DNA of 64,000 nucleotides. It comes from Vicinamibacteria bacterium (GTDB lineage Bacteria; Acidobacteriota; Vicinamibacteria; Fen-336). The notes under the pieces are model-generated. The model made no database searches and was not told the origin of the DNA. It worked only from the letters and a program-made list of their open reading frames with translations. Numbering within the stretch: the stretch's first letter is position 1; the number at the start of each line of letters is the position of its first letter. Shown here in pieces: positions 56,846-64,000 of the stretch. Where the stretch lies: contig JAMQGV010000024.1 in the NCBI GenBank assembly GCA_025994075.1, forward strand, positions 372,001 through 436,000. The letters run 5' to 3'. A program made the translations under genes and the position numbers.

Positions 56846-58816
56846 ATGAGCACCGCGCCGTTCGGGTTCCTGCGGGTGGGGGCGGCGTCGCCGCGGGTCA
56901 GCGTCGCCGACCCCGAGGCCAACGCCGGGCACTCGCTGGAGGCGATCGGCCGCGCGCGCGCCGCGGGCGTGCAGGCGCTGGTGCTGCCGGAGCTGGGCCT
57001 CGTCGGCTACACGAGCGCCGACCTGCTGTTCTCGCTCTCCACGCTCGTCGGCGGCGCCGAGCGGGCGCTCGGCCGCGTGCTCGAGGCGACCCGCGACACG
57101 CCGATGCTGATCGTGCTCGGCCTGCCCGTCGCGGCCGACGGGCGGCTGTTCAACGCGGCGGCCGTGATCCAGGCGGGCGAGCTGCTGGGCGTCGTGCCCA
57201 AGACCTTCCTGCCCGGCTACAAGGAGTACTACGAGGAGCGCTGGTTCTCGACGGCGCGCGACGCCGCGCGCGGCAGCGTCCGGCTGTGCGGCCGCGACGT
57301 GCCGTTCGGCACAGACCTGCTCTTCGTGCTGGAGTCCGAGCCCGCCGTCGCGTTCGGGGTCGAGATCTGCGAGGACCTGTGGTCGCCCGTGCCGCCGTCG
57401 TGCTTCCACGCCGCGGCCGGGGCGACGGTGATCCTGACGCCCTCGGCCAGCAACGAGATCGTCGGCAAGGCGGACTACCGCCGCGAGCTGGTCCTGCAGC
57501 AGTCGGGCCGCCTGCTGTGCGGCTACGTCTACGCCAACGCGGGCGTGCACGAGTCGACCACCGACGTCGTCTTCGGCGGCCAGCTCCTGATCGCCGAAAA
57601 CGCCACGCTGCTGGCCGAGGGCCGCCGCTTCGCCCGCGAGGGCGACCTGGTGGCCTGCGAGGTCGACGTCGAGCGGCTGACCGTCGAGCGGGTGCGCCAG
57701 ACCTCGTTCGCGGACGCGGTGCACCGGCTCGCCGCGCCCTACCGCCGGGTTGCGCTGCGCGAGATCCCGGCCGAGCAGCCGCGCGTGCTGGCGCGGCGGA
57801 TCGACCCCCACCCGTTCGTGCCGCAGGACCCGCGCACGCTCGACGAGCGCTGCCTCGAGGTGTTCGCGATCCAGACGGCGGCGCTCGCCAAGCGGCTCGA
57901 GCACGCCCGCGGGCGCCGCGTCGTGCTCGGCCTCTCGGGCGGCCTCGACTCGACGCTGGCGCTGCTCGTCTGCGCCCGCACCTTCGACCTGCTGGGGCTG
58001 CCGCGCGACGGCATCCACGCCCTCACCCTGCCCGGCCCCGGGACCTCGCCGCGCACGCTGGCCTCGGCCCGGGCGCTGGCCGCCGTCTACGGCGCGACGC
58101 TGCGCGAGATCGACATCAGCGACGCCTGCCTGCGCCACGGCCGCGACATCGGCCTGCCGGAAGACGACCGCAGCAGCAACACCTACCAGAACGTCCAGGC
58201 CCGCGAGCGCACCCAGGTGCTGATGGACACGGCCAACCTGGTCGGCGGCCTGGTGGTCGGCACCGGCGACCTGTCGGAGCTGGCGCTCGGCTGGTGCACC
58301 TTCGCCGGCGACCACGTCAGCATGTACAACGTGAACGCCGGCGTGCCGAAGACGCTGGTGCGGCGGCTGGTGAGCTGGCTCGCCGACCGCGCTTCGGCGG
58401 CCGAGGCCGCCGCCCTGCGCGAGGTGCTCGACACCCCGGTTTCGCCCGAGCTGGTGCCGCCCGGCGCAGGCGGCGCGATCGCCCAGCTCACCGAAGAACT
58501 GCTGGGGCCCTACGAGCTGCACGACTTCTTCCTCCACGCCCTCCTGCGCCACGGGGCAGGGCCGGCCAAGATCCGCTTCCTGGCCCGCCACGCCTTCGCC
58601 GGCGTCTACACGGACGAGCAGGTGGCGGCGGCGCTGCGGGTGTTCGTGAACCGCTTCTTCGAGGCCCAGTGGAAGCGCTCGGTGGCCCCGGACGGGCCCA
58701 AGGTGGGTTCGGTCTCGTTGTCCCCGCGCGGCGACTGGCGGATGCCCTCGGACGCCAGCCGCGCGGCCTGGCTCGCGGAACTCGAGGGTCCGGCGCCGGG
58801 GGCCCCGGCGCGATAA
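56846..58816 (+). CDS. nadE: Glutamine-dependent NAD+ synthetase
   Basis: A 656-residue two-domain enzyme making NAD+ from nicotinate adenine dinucleotide, ATP and glutamine. The N-terminal nitrilase-like glutaminase has the catalytic triad Glu 49 (LPELGLVGY), Lys 119 (VPKTFLPG) and Cys 175 (GVEICEDLW). The C-terminal synthetase has the PP-loop LGLSGGLDSTLAL near 363-369, GTGDLSELALGW, and HDFFLHALLRHG. Length matches the long, ammonia-channelling form. The start has no ribosome binding site but a -10 box six bases upstream. Confidence 0.95.
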   Translation: MSTAPFGFLRVGAASPRVSVADPEANAGHSLEAIGRARAAGVQALVLPELGLVGYTSADLLFSLSTLVGGAERALGRVLEATRDTPMLIVLGLPVAADGRLFNAAAVIQAGELLGVVPKTFLPGYKEYYEERWFSTARDAARGSVRLCGRDVPFGTDLLFVLESEPAVAFGVEICEDLWSPVPPSCFHAAAGATVILTPSASNEIVGKADYRRELVLQQSGRLLCGYVYANAGVHESTTDVVFGGQLLIAENATLLAEGRRFAREGDLVACEVDVERLTVERVRQTSFADAVHRLAAPYRRVALREIPAEQPRVLARRIDPHPFVPQDPRTLDERCLEVFAIQTAALAKRLEHARGRRVVLGLSGGLDSTLALLVCARTFDLLGLPRDGIHALTLPGPGTSPRTLASARALAAVYGATLREIDISDACLRHGRDIGLPEDDRSSNTYQNVQARERTQVLMDTANLVGGLVVGTGDLSELALGWCTFAGDHVSMYNVNAGVPKTLVRRLVSWLADRASAAEAAALREVLDTPVSPELVPPGAGGAIAQLTEELLGPYELHDFFLHALLRHGAGPAKIRFLARHAFAGVYTDEQVAAALRVFVNRFFEAQWKRSVAPDGPKVGSVSLSPRGDWRMPSDASRAAWLAELEGPAPGAPAR

Positions 58817-58819
58817 ACT
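58814..58819 (+). promoter_or_regulatory. -10-like hexamer next to the PilZ gene start
   Basis: TAAACT overlaps the nadE stop and ends nine bases before the ATG at 58829; no Shine-Dalgarno lies between. The leader would be about three bases. Confidence 0.4.
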
Positions 58820-58828
58820 CCGCCTTCC

Positions 58829-59500
58829 ATGCCGATCGTCGTGCCGTGCCTGCCGGGCGAGGTCGAGGCGAGCCTGGCGGAGACGTCGCTCCACCGCGAC
58901 GACGTCCGCCGCCATCCGGCCCGCAGCCTGGACGAGGCGAAGAACCTGGTTGCCGAGGTCCGGCCGCAACTGCTGCTGCTGTGGCACGAGCAGCCCGGGG
59001 CCGCGGCCTTCGTGCAGGCCCTGCGCCGCGACCCGGCCACCCGCCGGATGTCGATCGCGATCGTGGCCGGCGAGGACTTCGACCCCGCCGAGGTCGAGCT
59101 GCTGGAGGCCGGCGCCAACGCCGTCCTGCGCCTGCCGGTGGGGCCCGAGTGGGACGACCGGCTGGCGCGGCTGATGACGGTGCCGGCGCGCAAGGACGTG
59201 CGCTTCCCGGCCCACTTCGAGATCCTGGCGCGGGCCGGCATCGGCGTCGAGCAGGTGCCGGTGATGATGGTCAACCTGTCCGTCAACGGGATGCGGATCG
59301 AGTCGAGCTACCCGCTCTCGATCGGCGACGACATCGACTTCCGCTTCCTGCTTCCGGGCTCGGACCACGCGGTGGCCGGCTCGGGGCGCGTCGTGCGCGA
59401 GGCGGGGCGCAACCAGTACGGCGTGGAGTTCTACGGCCTCGAGGGCGACGGGGCCGAGCAGGTTCACGCCTACATCGAGCGGCAGGGCGGGACTTCCTAG
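58829..59500 (+). CDS. PilZ-domain protein with receiver-like N-terminal region
   Basis: A 223-residue protein. The first 110 residues resemble a degenerate receiver domain (PQLLLLWHEQPGAAAFVQALRRD, IAIVAGEDFDPAEVELLEAGANAVLRLPV) without a convincing phosphoacceptor Asp. The C-terminal PilZ domain has the c-di-GMP motif RKDVR near residue 120 and NLSVNG near 148, both intact, so it should bind cyclic di-GMP. The diguanylate cyclase at 4292 could supply it. A role in motility or surface control is inferred. The ATG lacks a ribosome binding site. Confidence 0.9.
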   Translation: MPIVVPCLPGEVEASLAETSLHRDDVRRHPARSLDEAKNLVAEVRPQLLLLWHEQPGAAAFVQALRRDPATRRMSIAIVAGEDFDPAEVELLEAGANAVLRLPVGPEWDDRLARLMTVPARKDVRFPAHFEILARAGIGVEQVPVMMVNLSVNGMRIESSYPLSIGDDIDFRFLLPGSDHAVAGSGRVVREAGRNQYGVEFYGLEGDGAEQVHAYIERQGGTS

Positions 59501-59531
59501 TCCCGGCCCGAAGAAGGAGACGATAAGCCAA

Positions 59532-61637
59532 GTGCAGATCCGGACGTTGCCGGTCGCGGACATCGAGCTGCCCCAGGAGCTCTCGCGCCTGCGCGAGCTC
59601 GCCTACGACTTGTGGTGGTGCTGGTCGCCGCACGCCACCCGCCTGTTCGCCTGGATCGACCCCGACCACTGGAAGCGCTACCACAACCCGGTCGAGCTCC
59701 TGATCAACGTCGAGCCCCACCAGTGGGCGCGGCTGCTCTCCGACCCCGAGTTCCTGCGCGCGTACCAGCAGACGATGGCCTCGTGGGACGCCTACCACGA
59801 CCAGCCGCGTCCCGCCGCCGACGCGCTGCCGGGCCCCGTCGCCTACTTCTCGATGGAGTTCGGGCTGCACGAGTCGCTCGGCGTCTACTCGGGCGGCCTC
59901 GGCATCCTGGCCGGCGACCACTGCAAGGCCGCCAGCGACCTCGGCGTGCCGCTGGTCGGCGTGGGCCTGCTCTACCAGTCGGGCTACTTCCGGCAGACGG
60001 TCGACGCGGACGGCTTCCAGCAGCACTTCTACCCCGACTACGACTTCGCCCGCCTGCCGCTGGCCCCGGTCGCGGGGCCGACCGGCGGCGTCCTGACGGT
60101 GCCGATCGACCTGCCCGGCCGCGTCGTGCAGGCGGCGGTGTGGAAGGTCCAGGTCGGCCGGGTGCCGGTGCTGATGCTCGACACCGACATCCCGCTCAAC
60201 GATCCCGCCGACCGCCCGATCACCGGCGTGCTCTACGTGCGCGGCCGCGAGATGCGGCTGATCCAGGAGTACGTGCTGGGCGTCGGCGGCGTGCGCGCGC
60301 TGCGCGAGCTGGGGATCCGGCCAGCCGTGTGGCACATGAACGAGGGCCACGTCGCGATGCTCGGCCTCGAGCGGGCCCGCAACCGCGTGCGCAGCGGCGA
60401 GGGCCTGGCCGAGGCGCTGTCGGCGGTGGCCCGCAACTGCGTGTTCACCACCCACACGCCGGTGCCCGCCGGCAACGAGCAGTTCGACCTCGCGCTCGCC
60501 CGCAAGTACCTCGAGCCGTGGGCCAAGGACGTCGGCTGCAACGTCGAGGAGCCGCTCGCGCTCGGCACCGAGGCGGGCAGCTTCAACCTGACGGTGCTGG
60601 CGATCCGGCTGTCGTCGTCGGTCAACGGCGTCAGCCGGCTGCACGGAGACGTCAGCTCGGACATGTGGCGCCACCTGTGGCCCGGCGCGCCGGAGAAGCC
60701 TGTCGGCCACGTCACCAACGGCGTGCACACCGAGACCTGGATCGGTCCCGAGATGCGCGCCCTCTACACCCACCACGTCGGCCACGACTGGGAGCAGCAC
60801 CTGCTGGAGCCGGAGTGGTGGAAGCGCATCCACGACGTCGCCGACGCCGACCTCTGGGCGGCGCACCGCCAGCAGAAGGAGCGGCTCGTGCGCTTCGTGC
60901 GCGAGCGGGTCCGCGAGCAGGCAGCCCGCCACGGCCACGCCCCCGACGAGCTGCGCCGGGTGGAGGCGCTGCTCGACCCGGCGGCGCTGACGATCGGCTT
61001 CGCCCGCCGCTTCGCGACCTACAAGCGCGCGGCGCTGATCCTGACCGACCTCGACCGCCTGCGCCGCCTGCTGGGCGACCCGTCGCGGCCGGTGCAGATG
61101 ATCTTCGCGGGCAAGGCCCACCCGGCCGACCGCGCGGGCCAGGACGGCATCCGCAAGCTGTTCCGCATGACCCAGGAAGAGTTCTCGGGGCGCCTCGTCT
61201 ACCTCGAGGACTACGACATGGAGATGGGCCGCATGCTGGTCCAGGGCTGCGACGTGTGGCTCAACAACCCGCGCCGCCCGCAGGAAGCGTCGGGCACCTC
61301 GGGGCAGAAGGTGCCGGTCAACGGCGGCATCAACGCGAGCGTGCTCGACGGCTGGTGGGTCGAGGGCTATCGCGGCGACAACGGCTGGGCGATCGGCGAC
61401 GGCAGCGAGCAGGCGACCCAGGAGGAGCAGGACGCGGCCGACGCCCTGGCGTTGTACGAGACGCTGGAGCACGGGGTGATCCCGCGCTTCTACGACCGCG
61501 ACGAGAGCGGCCTGCCGCGGCACTGGATCGCGACCATGAAGGCGGCGATCGAGTCGACGGTCAGCCCGTTCAGCGCCCACCGCATGGTGAGCCAGTACGT
61601 GGGCGAGATCTACCAGCCGGCGGCGGCGCGGCGCTAG
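59532..61637 (+). CDS. glgP: Alpha-glucan phosphorylase (GT35)
   Basis: A 701-residue phosphorylase releasing glucose 1-phosphate from glycogen or maltodextrin. It is the DUF3417-containing short type: LSRLRELAYDLWWCWSPHATRLF at the start, FSMEFGLHESLGVYSGGLGILAGDHCKAASDLGVPLVGVGLLY, VWHMNEGHVAMLGLER, FARRFATYKRAALIL and EASGTSGQKVPVNGGINASVLDGWWVEGY, which includes the glucan and PLP-phosphate contact region. The GTG start follows GAAGGAGACG. A hairpin covers its stop codon. Confidence 0.93.
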   Translation: MQIRTLPVADIELPQELSRLRELAYDLWWCWSPHATRLFAWIDPDHWKRYHNPVELLINVEPHQWARLLSDPEFLRAYQQTMASWDAYHDQPRPAADALPGPVAYFSMEFGLHESLGVYSGGLGILAGDHCKAASDLGVPLVGVGLLYQSGYFRQTVDADGFQQHFYPDYDFARLPLAPVAGPTGGVLTVPIDLPGRVVQAAVWKVQVGRVPVLMLDTDIPLNDPADRPITGVLYVRGREMRLIQEYVLGVGGVRALRELGIRPAVWHMNEGHVAMLGLERARNRVRSGEGLAEALSAVARNCVFTTHTPVPAGNEQFDLALARKYLEPWAKDVGCNVEEPLALGTEAGSFNLTVLAIRLSSSVNGVSRLHGDVSSDMWRHLWPGAPEKPVGHVTNGVHTETWIGPEMRALYTHHVGHDWEQHLLEPEWWKRIHDVADADLWAAHRQQKERLVRFVRERVREQAARHGHAPDELRRVEALLDPAALTIGFARRFATYKRAALILTDLDRLRRLLGDPSRPVQMIFAGKAHPADRAGQDGIRKLFRMTQEEFSGRLVYLEDYDMEMGRMLVQGCDVWLNNPRRPQEASGTSGQKVPVNGGINASVLDGWWVEGYRGDNGWAIGDGSEQATQEEQDAADALALYETLEHGVIPRFYDRDESGLPRHWIATMKAAIESTVSPFSAHRMVSQYVGEIYQPAAARR

Positions 61638-61649
61638 GGAGCGCCGCGC
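61626..61649. terminator. Hairpin containing the glgP stop codon
   Basis: A perfect 10-bp stem (61626-61635 with 61640-61649) closes an AGGG loop; the TAG stop (61635-61637) straddles stem and loop. It lies between convergent genes and lacks a U-run. Confidence 0.55.
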
Positions 61650-61661
61650 GCCGCCCGGCGC

Positions 61662-62372
61662 TCAGGCCGAGTCGAAGCGGCGACGGGCCTCGGTGAAGGG
61701 CTGGTACATGCGCTGCCGCTCCTGCATGATCGTGCGCAGGACGCCGTCGCAGCTCGCGGCCTCCCTGGCGTTCACCACCACGTCGACGTAGCAGGTGAAG
61801 GCCTGGGTGCCGTCGCCCGTCTTGTACTCGTCGCCGACCAGGATCACGAACAGGTTGCGACGGGCCTCGGGCTGGAGCCGGCCCAGCCGCTGGTAGACCG
61901 ACTCGCGGCCCTGCGCCAGGGCCTGGCGCGAGGTCACCAGCAGGTTGTACGCGCCCTGCTCCAGCAGCCGGGAGCCCTCGTCGTAGTCGTCGAGCGCCTC
62001 CACCGCGTAGCCGAGCCGGCTCAGCGACAACGTGATCGCGCCGGCCTGGCCGCGGTCCGGCAGCGCCACCATCGCGCGGCCCGCGCTGCCGCTGGCGGTC
62101 GCCGCCCCGCCGCCCATCTCGCGGCGGAGCTGCGCCATCATCTGCGCCTTGATCTCGTCGAGACCGGCGTCCGGGGCCGTGGCGGGCGGCGGCGCCGGAG
62201 CCGGAGCCGGCGGCGGCTCCGGCGCGGGGGGCGGCGCAACGGCTGCCGCGGACTTGCCCGGGAACTTGACGACCGTCTGGCACTTCGGGCACTTCACGCT
62301 GAAGGCGCGGTCGGGCACCTTGGCGTCGTCGATGCGGATCGTGTGCTGGCAGTTGGGGCAGGGGGCTTGCAC
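61662..62372 (-). CDS. Zinc-ribbon (MJ0042-type) protein with C-terminal receiver-like region
   Basis: A 236-residue protein. It starts with a CxxC...CxxC zinc ribbon (CPNCQHTIRIDDAKVPDRAF, then CPKCQTVVKFPGK) of the MJ0042 type. A Pro/Ala-rich linker (about 45-70) leads to a C-terminal alpha/beta region (MVALPDRGQAGAITLSLSRLGYAVEALDDYDEGSRLL; RRNLFVILVGDEY) that resembles a degenerate response-regulator fold. The function is unknown. The GTG at 62372 follows GAGGTAGG and lies four bases after the pilT stop, so it is in an operon with pilT and may serve pilus function. Confidence 0.8.
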   Translation of the reverse strand: MQAPCPNCQHTIRIDDAKVPDRAFSVKCPKCQTVVKFPGKSAAAVAPPPAPEPPPAPAPAPPPATAPDAGLDEIKAQMMAQLRREMGGGAATASGSAGRAMVALPDRGQAGAITLSLSRLGYAVEALDDYDEGSRLLEQGAYNLLVTSRQALAQGRESVYQRLGRLQPEARRNLFVILVGDEYKTGDGTQAFTCYVDVVVNAREAASCDGVLRTIMQERQRMYQPFTEARRRFDSA

Positions 62373-62376
62373 GGGC

Positions 62377-63519
62377 CTACCTCTCGATCATGTCGTCGCT
62401 CGCGGCCGGCTCCTCGTCGGGTACGCCGGCTTCGGAGTCGAGGCGGAGCTGGAGGTTGGTGCGGTTGGTCGCGTAGCTGAGCGCGACCTCCTTGTCGACG
62501 ATGCCCGCGCCGATCAGCTTGAGGAGCTCGCCGTCGAAGGTCTGCATGCCGTCGAGCTGGCCGGCCTCCATCGCGTCGAGCAGGCTCTTGCCCTCGCGCT
62601 CGCCTTCCTGCACGTACTCGCGGGTGCGGGCGGTGGAGCGCAGGATCTCGCACAGGGCGATGCGGCCGCCGCCGAGCTTGGGCACCAGCCGCTGCGAAAC
62701 CACCCACTTGAACGACTGCGAGAAGCGGGTGCGGATCTGGCGCTCCTCGTTCTTGGGGAACACGCCGACGATGCGGTCGATCGTCTTGCTGGCGTCGATC
62801 GTGTGCAGCGTGGAGAGCACGAGGTGGCCGGTCTCGGAGGCTTCCAGCGCGATCGAGATCGTCTCCACGTCGCGCATCTCGCCGACCAGGATCACCTTGG
62901 GTGCCTGGCGCAGGGCGGCGCGCAGCGCCAGCGCGAAGGTCTCGGTGTCGGTGCCGACCTCGCGCTGGTTGATGGTCGCCTTCTCGTGCGGGTGCAGGTA
63001 CTCGACCGGGTCCTCGATGGTGATGATGTGGATCGCCTTCTCCTGGTTGAACTTCTTGATGATGGCGGCCAGCGTCGTCGACTTGCCGGACCCGGTCGGG
63101 CCGGTCACCAGCACGATCCCGTTGCGCTCCCTCGTGATCTCGCCGAGCTGCGGCGGGATGCCGAGCTGCTCGATGGTCGGGATGTTGTTGGGGATCACGC
63201 GCAGCACCGCGGAGTACGAGCCGCGCTGCTGGAAGATGTTGACGCGGAAGCGGGTGCGACGCGTCAGCGAGTAGGAGCAGTCGGTCGAGCCCGTCTTCAC
63301 CAGCTTGTCGGCGGTGTCGCGGCGGCCGTTGATCAGGCGCATCGCGATCAGCTCGGTCTGGTAGGGGGTCAGCCGCTCGATGCCCGCGTAGGGCACGGCC
63401 CGCAACTGGCCGTCGACCTCCACCTGCGGCGGGCGGCCGACCGACAGGTTCAGGTCGGAGATGCCCGGGGAGAAGTCGAGCATCGTCTCGAGCAACGGAT
63501 CGAGATCGAAGAAGGGCAT
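62377..63519 (-). CDS. pilT: Type IV pilus twitching motility ATPase PilT
   Basis: A 380-residue secretion-type ATPase that retracts type IV pili. Walker A is GPTGSGKST (about 137-145), Asp box IITIEDPVEYLHPH, Walker B region VILVGEMRDVETISIALEASETGHLVLSTLHT and His box are intact. In place of the canonical AIRNLIRE retraction motif it has CEILRSTARTREYV, followed by GKSLLDAMEAGQLDGMQTFDGEL, a variant of the PilT/PilU group. The ATG at 63519 follows GGAGGCTCCCCCC-type sequence. Retraction would work with the MglA polarity switch at 31934. Confidence 0.94.
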   Translation of the reverse strand: MPFFDLDPLLETMLDFSPGISDLNLSVGRPPQVEVDGQLRAVPYAGIERLTPYQTELIAMRLINGRRDTADKLVKTGSTDCSYSLTRRTRFRVNIFQQRGSYSAVLRVIPNNIPTIEQLGIPPQLGEITRERNGIVLVTGPTGSGKSTTLAAIIKKFNQEKAIHIITIEDPVEYLHPHEKATINQREVGTDTETFALALRAALRQAPKVILVGEMRDVETISIALEASETGHLVLSTLHTIDASKTIDRIVGVFPKNEERQIRTRFSQSFKWVVSQRLVPKLGGGRIALCEILRSTARTREYVQEGEREGKSLLDAMEAGQLDGMQTFDGELLKLIGAGIVDKEVALSYATNRTNLQLRLDSEAGVPDEEPAASDDMIER

Positions 63520-63601
63520 GGGGGGAGCCTCCGGTGGCGGATGATACCCCCGAGCGGGGACCGGTGCCGGAGGGGCAGCCGGTCGCCGTCCGGGGCGCTG
63601 T

Positions 63602-63976
63602 TCAGCGGCGGGTGCGCTTCGCGGGGGAGCGCCGGGCGGGCGCCTTGCGCCCGGCCGCGGCGCGGCCCTTCCTCTTCGTCGGCGCCGAGCCGCCGGTCGC
63701 CTGCAACAGCAGCGGCAGCGAGTCGTCGATCCCGCCCGGCTCGCGGCGGGCGAGCGCCACGGCCTGGCGCACCTGCTCGGTCCAGCGCTCGCGGGCCAGC
63801 CGCGACAGCGCCGCGGCCTCGGGGGCCGTCGGGGGCTTGCGCCGGCGCAGGAAGTGGCCGAGCAGGGCCTGGGTCTCGACGGCGTTGATGCCGGCCACCA
63901 CCGCGATGGCGGCCTGCGACTCGAGGTCCTGGCGCAGGGCGCGCACCTCGGCGAGCAGGGCTTCCAGGTCGGACAT
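63602..63976 (-). CDS. Small helical protein with lysine/arginine-rich tail
   Basis: A 124-residue protein, not recognised. The first 85 residues are alpha-helical and charged (LEALLAEVRALRQDLESQ, AALSRLARERWTEQVRQAVALARRE). The last 28 residues are rich in Lys, Arg, Ala and Pro (KRKGRAAAGRKAPARRSPAKRTRR), like the tail on the VOC protein at 2174. Such tails bind nucleic acid in AlgP and histone H1. The ATG at 63976 follows GGGGAGG. It lies 82 bases upstream of pilT on the same strand. Confidence 0.7.
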   Translation of the reverse strand: MSDLEALLAEVRALRQDLESQAAIAVVAGINAVETQALLGHFLRRRKPPTAPEAAALSRLARERWTEQVRQAVALARREPGGIDDSLPLLLQATGGSAPTKRKGRAAAGRKAPARRSPAKRTRR

Positions 63977-64000
63977 CGTCTAGCGCGCCTCCCCGCGCTG

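Noticed and set aside
53704..59526. A 1940-codon plus-strand open frame overlapping the pump gene in another frame
   Set aside because: Arg/Gly/Pro-rich composition with no domain, spanning several real genes in the correct frame.
53363..59563. A 2066-codon open frame on the minus strand opposite the second RND operon, nadE and PilZ genes
   Set aside because: It is a GC-bias shadow. The sequence is His/Arg/Asp-rich without motifs, and the opposite strand carries complete, recognisable genes.

Overview
This is a GC-rich (roughly 70%) bacterial chromosome segment with dense, short-spaced genes and no insertion sequence, integrase, phage gene, CRISPR array or rRNA operon that I could recognise. 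The mix of genes suggests a free-living Gram-negative (diderm) bacterium: outer-membrane efflux proteins, an MtrA/MtrB-type decaheme conduit, MglA/MglB polarity proteins, a PilT motor, Ser/Thr kinases fused to sensor domains, and a TolB-propeller/amidohydrolase fusion. Acidobacteriota (perhaps Thermoanaerobaculia-like) is my best guess. Myxococcota is an alternative. This rests on gene content only.

Layout. 1-2760: 3' end of a membrane transglutaminase, a mixed-type phosphofructokinase, and a VOC-fold protein with a lysine-rich tail. 2800-5730 (minus): peptide-binding lipoprotein and a REC-GAF-GGDEF protein. 5800-11210: a MacA/MacB-like operon (adaptor, ATPase, two permeases, Yip1-type protein). 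11294-12630: tRNA-Arg, small orphan genes and a globin. 12700-22630: methyltransferase, metallopeptidase-like protein, a 1283-residue propeller-GAF-Ser/Thr kinase, membrane proteins and a Cys-rich PAS-LuxR regulator. 22700-25750 (minus): decaheme cytochrome and its outer-membrane barrel partner, the latter interrupted by an in-frame TGA. 25900-32660: YihY, a cNMP/FHA protein, then the ancient cluster tadA - two tRNA-Ser - SRP RNA - dnaX - ybaB - recR, followed by mglB-mglA and tRNA-Asn. 32690-40580: DUF502 protein, L-2-hydroxyglutarate oxidase-like enzyme, a second Ser/Thr kinase, amidohydrolase, tRNA-Glu, XRE regulator and an NYN/OST-HTH protein. 40780-56820: exported RidA, a TetR-controlled TolC/adaptor/RND efflux operon, a VapBC-type toxin-antitoxin pair, the TolB-amidohydrolase, DinB, and a second RND operon. 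56846-64000: NAD synthetase, PilZ protein, glucan phosphorylase, zinc-ribbon protein, PilT and a basic-tailed small protein.

Themes. Three export systems (one MacAB-like, two RND) share the interval, with only one TolC. Motility and polarity (MglAB, PilT, PilZ, GGDEF) and Ser/Thr phosphorylation suggest surface-associated life. The decaheme/barrel pair suggests electron exchange across the outer membrane. Several genes have a -10-like hexamer placed so that transcription would begin at or within a few bases of the start codon, with no Shine-Dalgarno sequence, which points to leaderless mRNAs. Several 3' ends carry strong hairpins that include the stop codon.

Start codons were chosen from Shine-Dalgarno sequences, overlaps and family N-termini. 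Many are GTG or TTG. Functional calls rest on motifs read by eye. No database search was possible.
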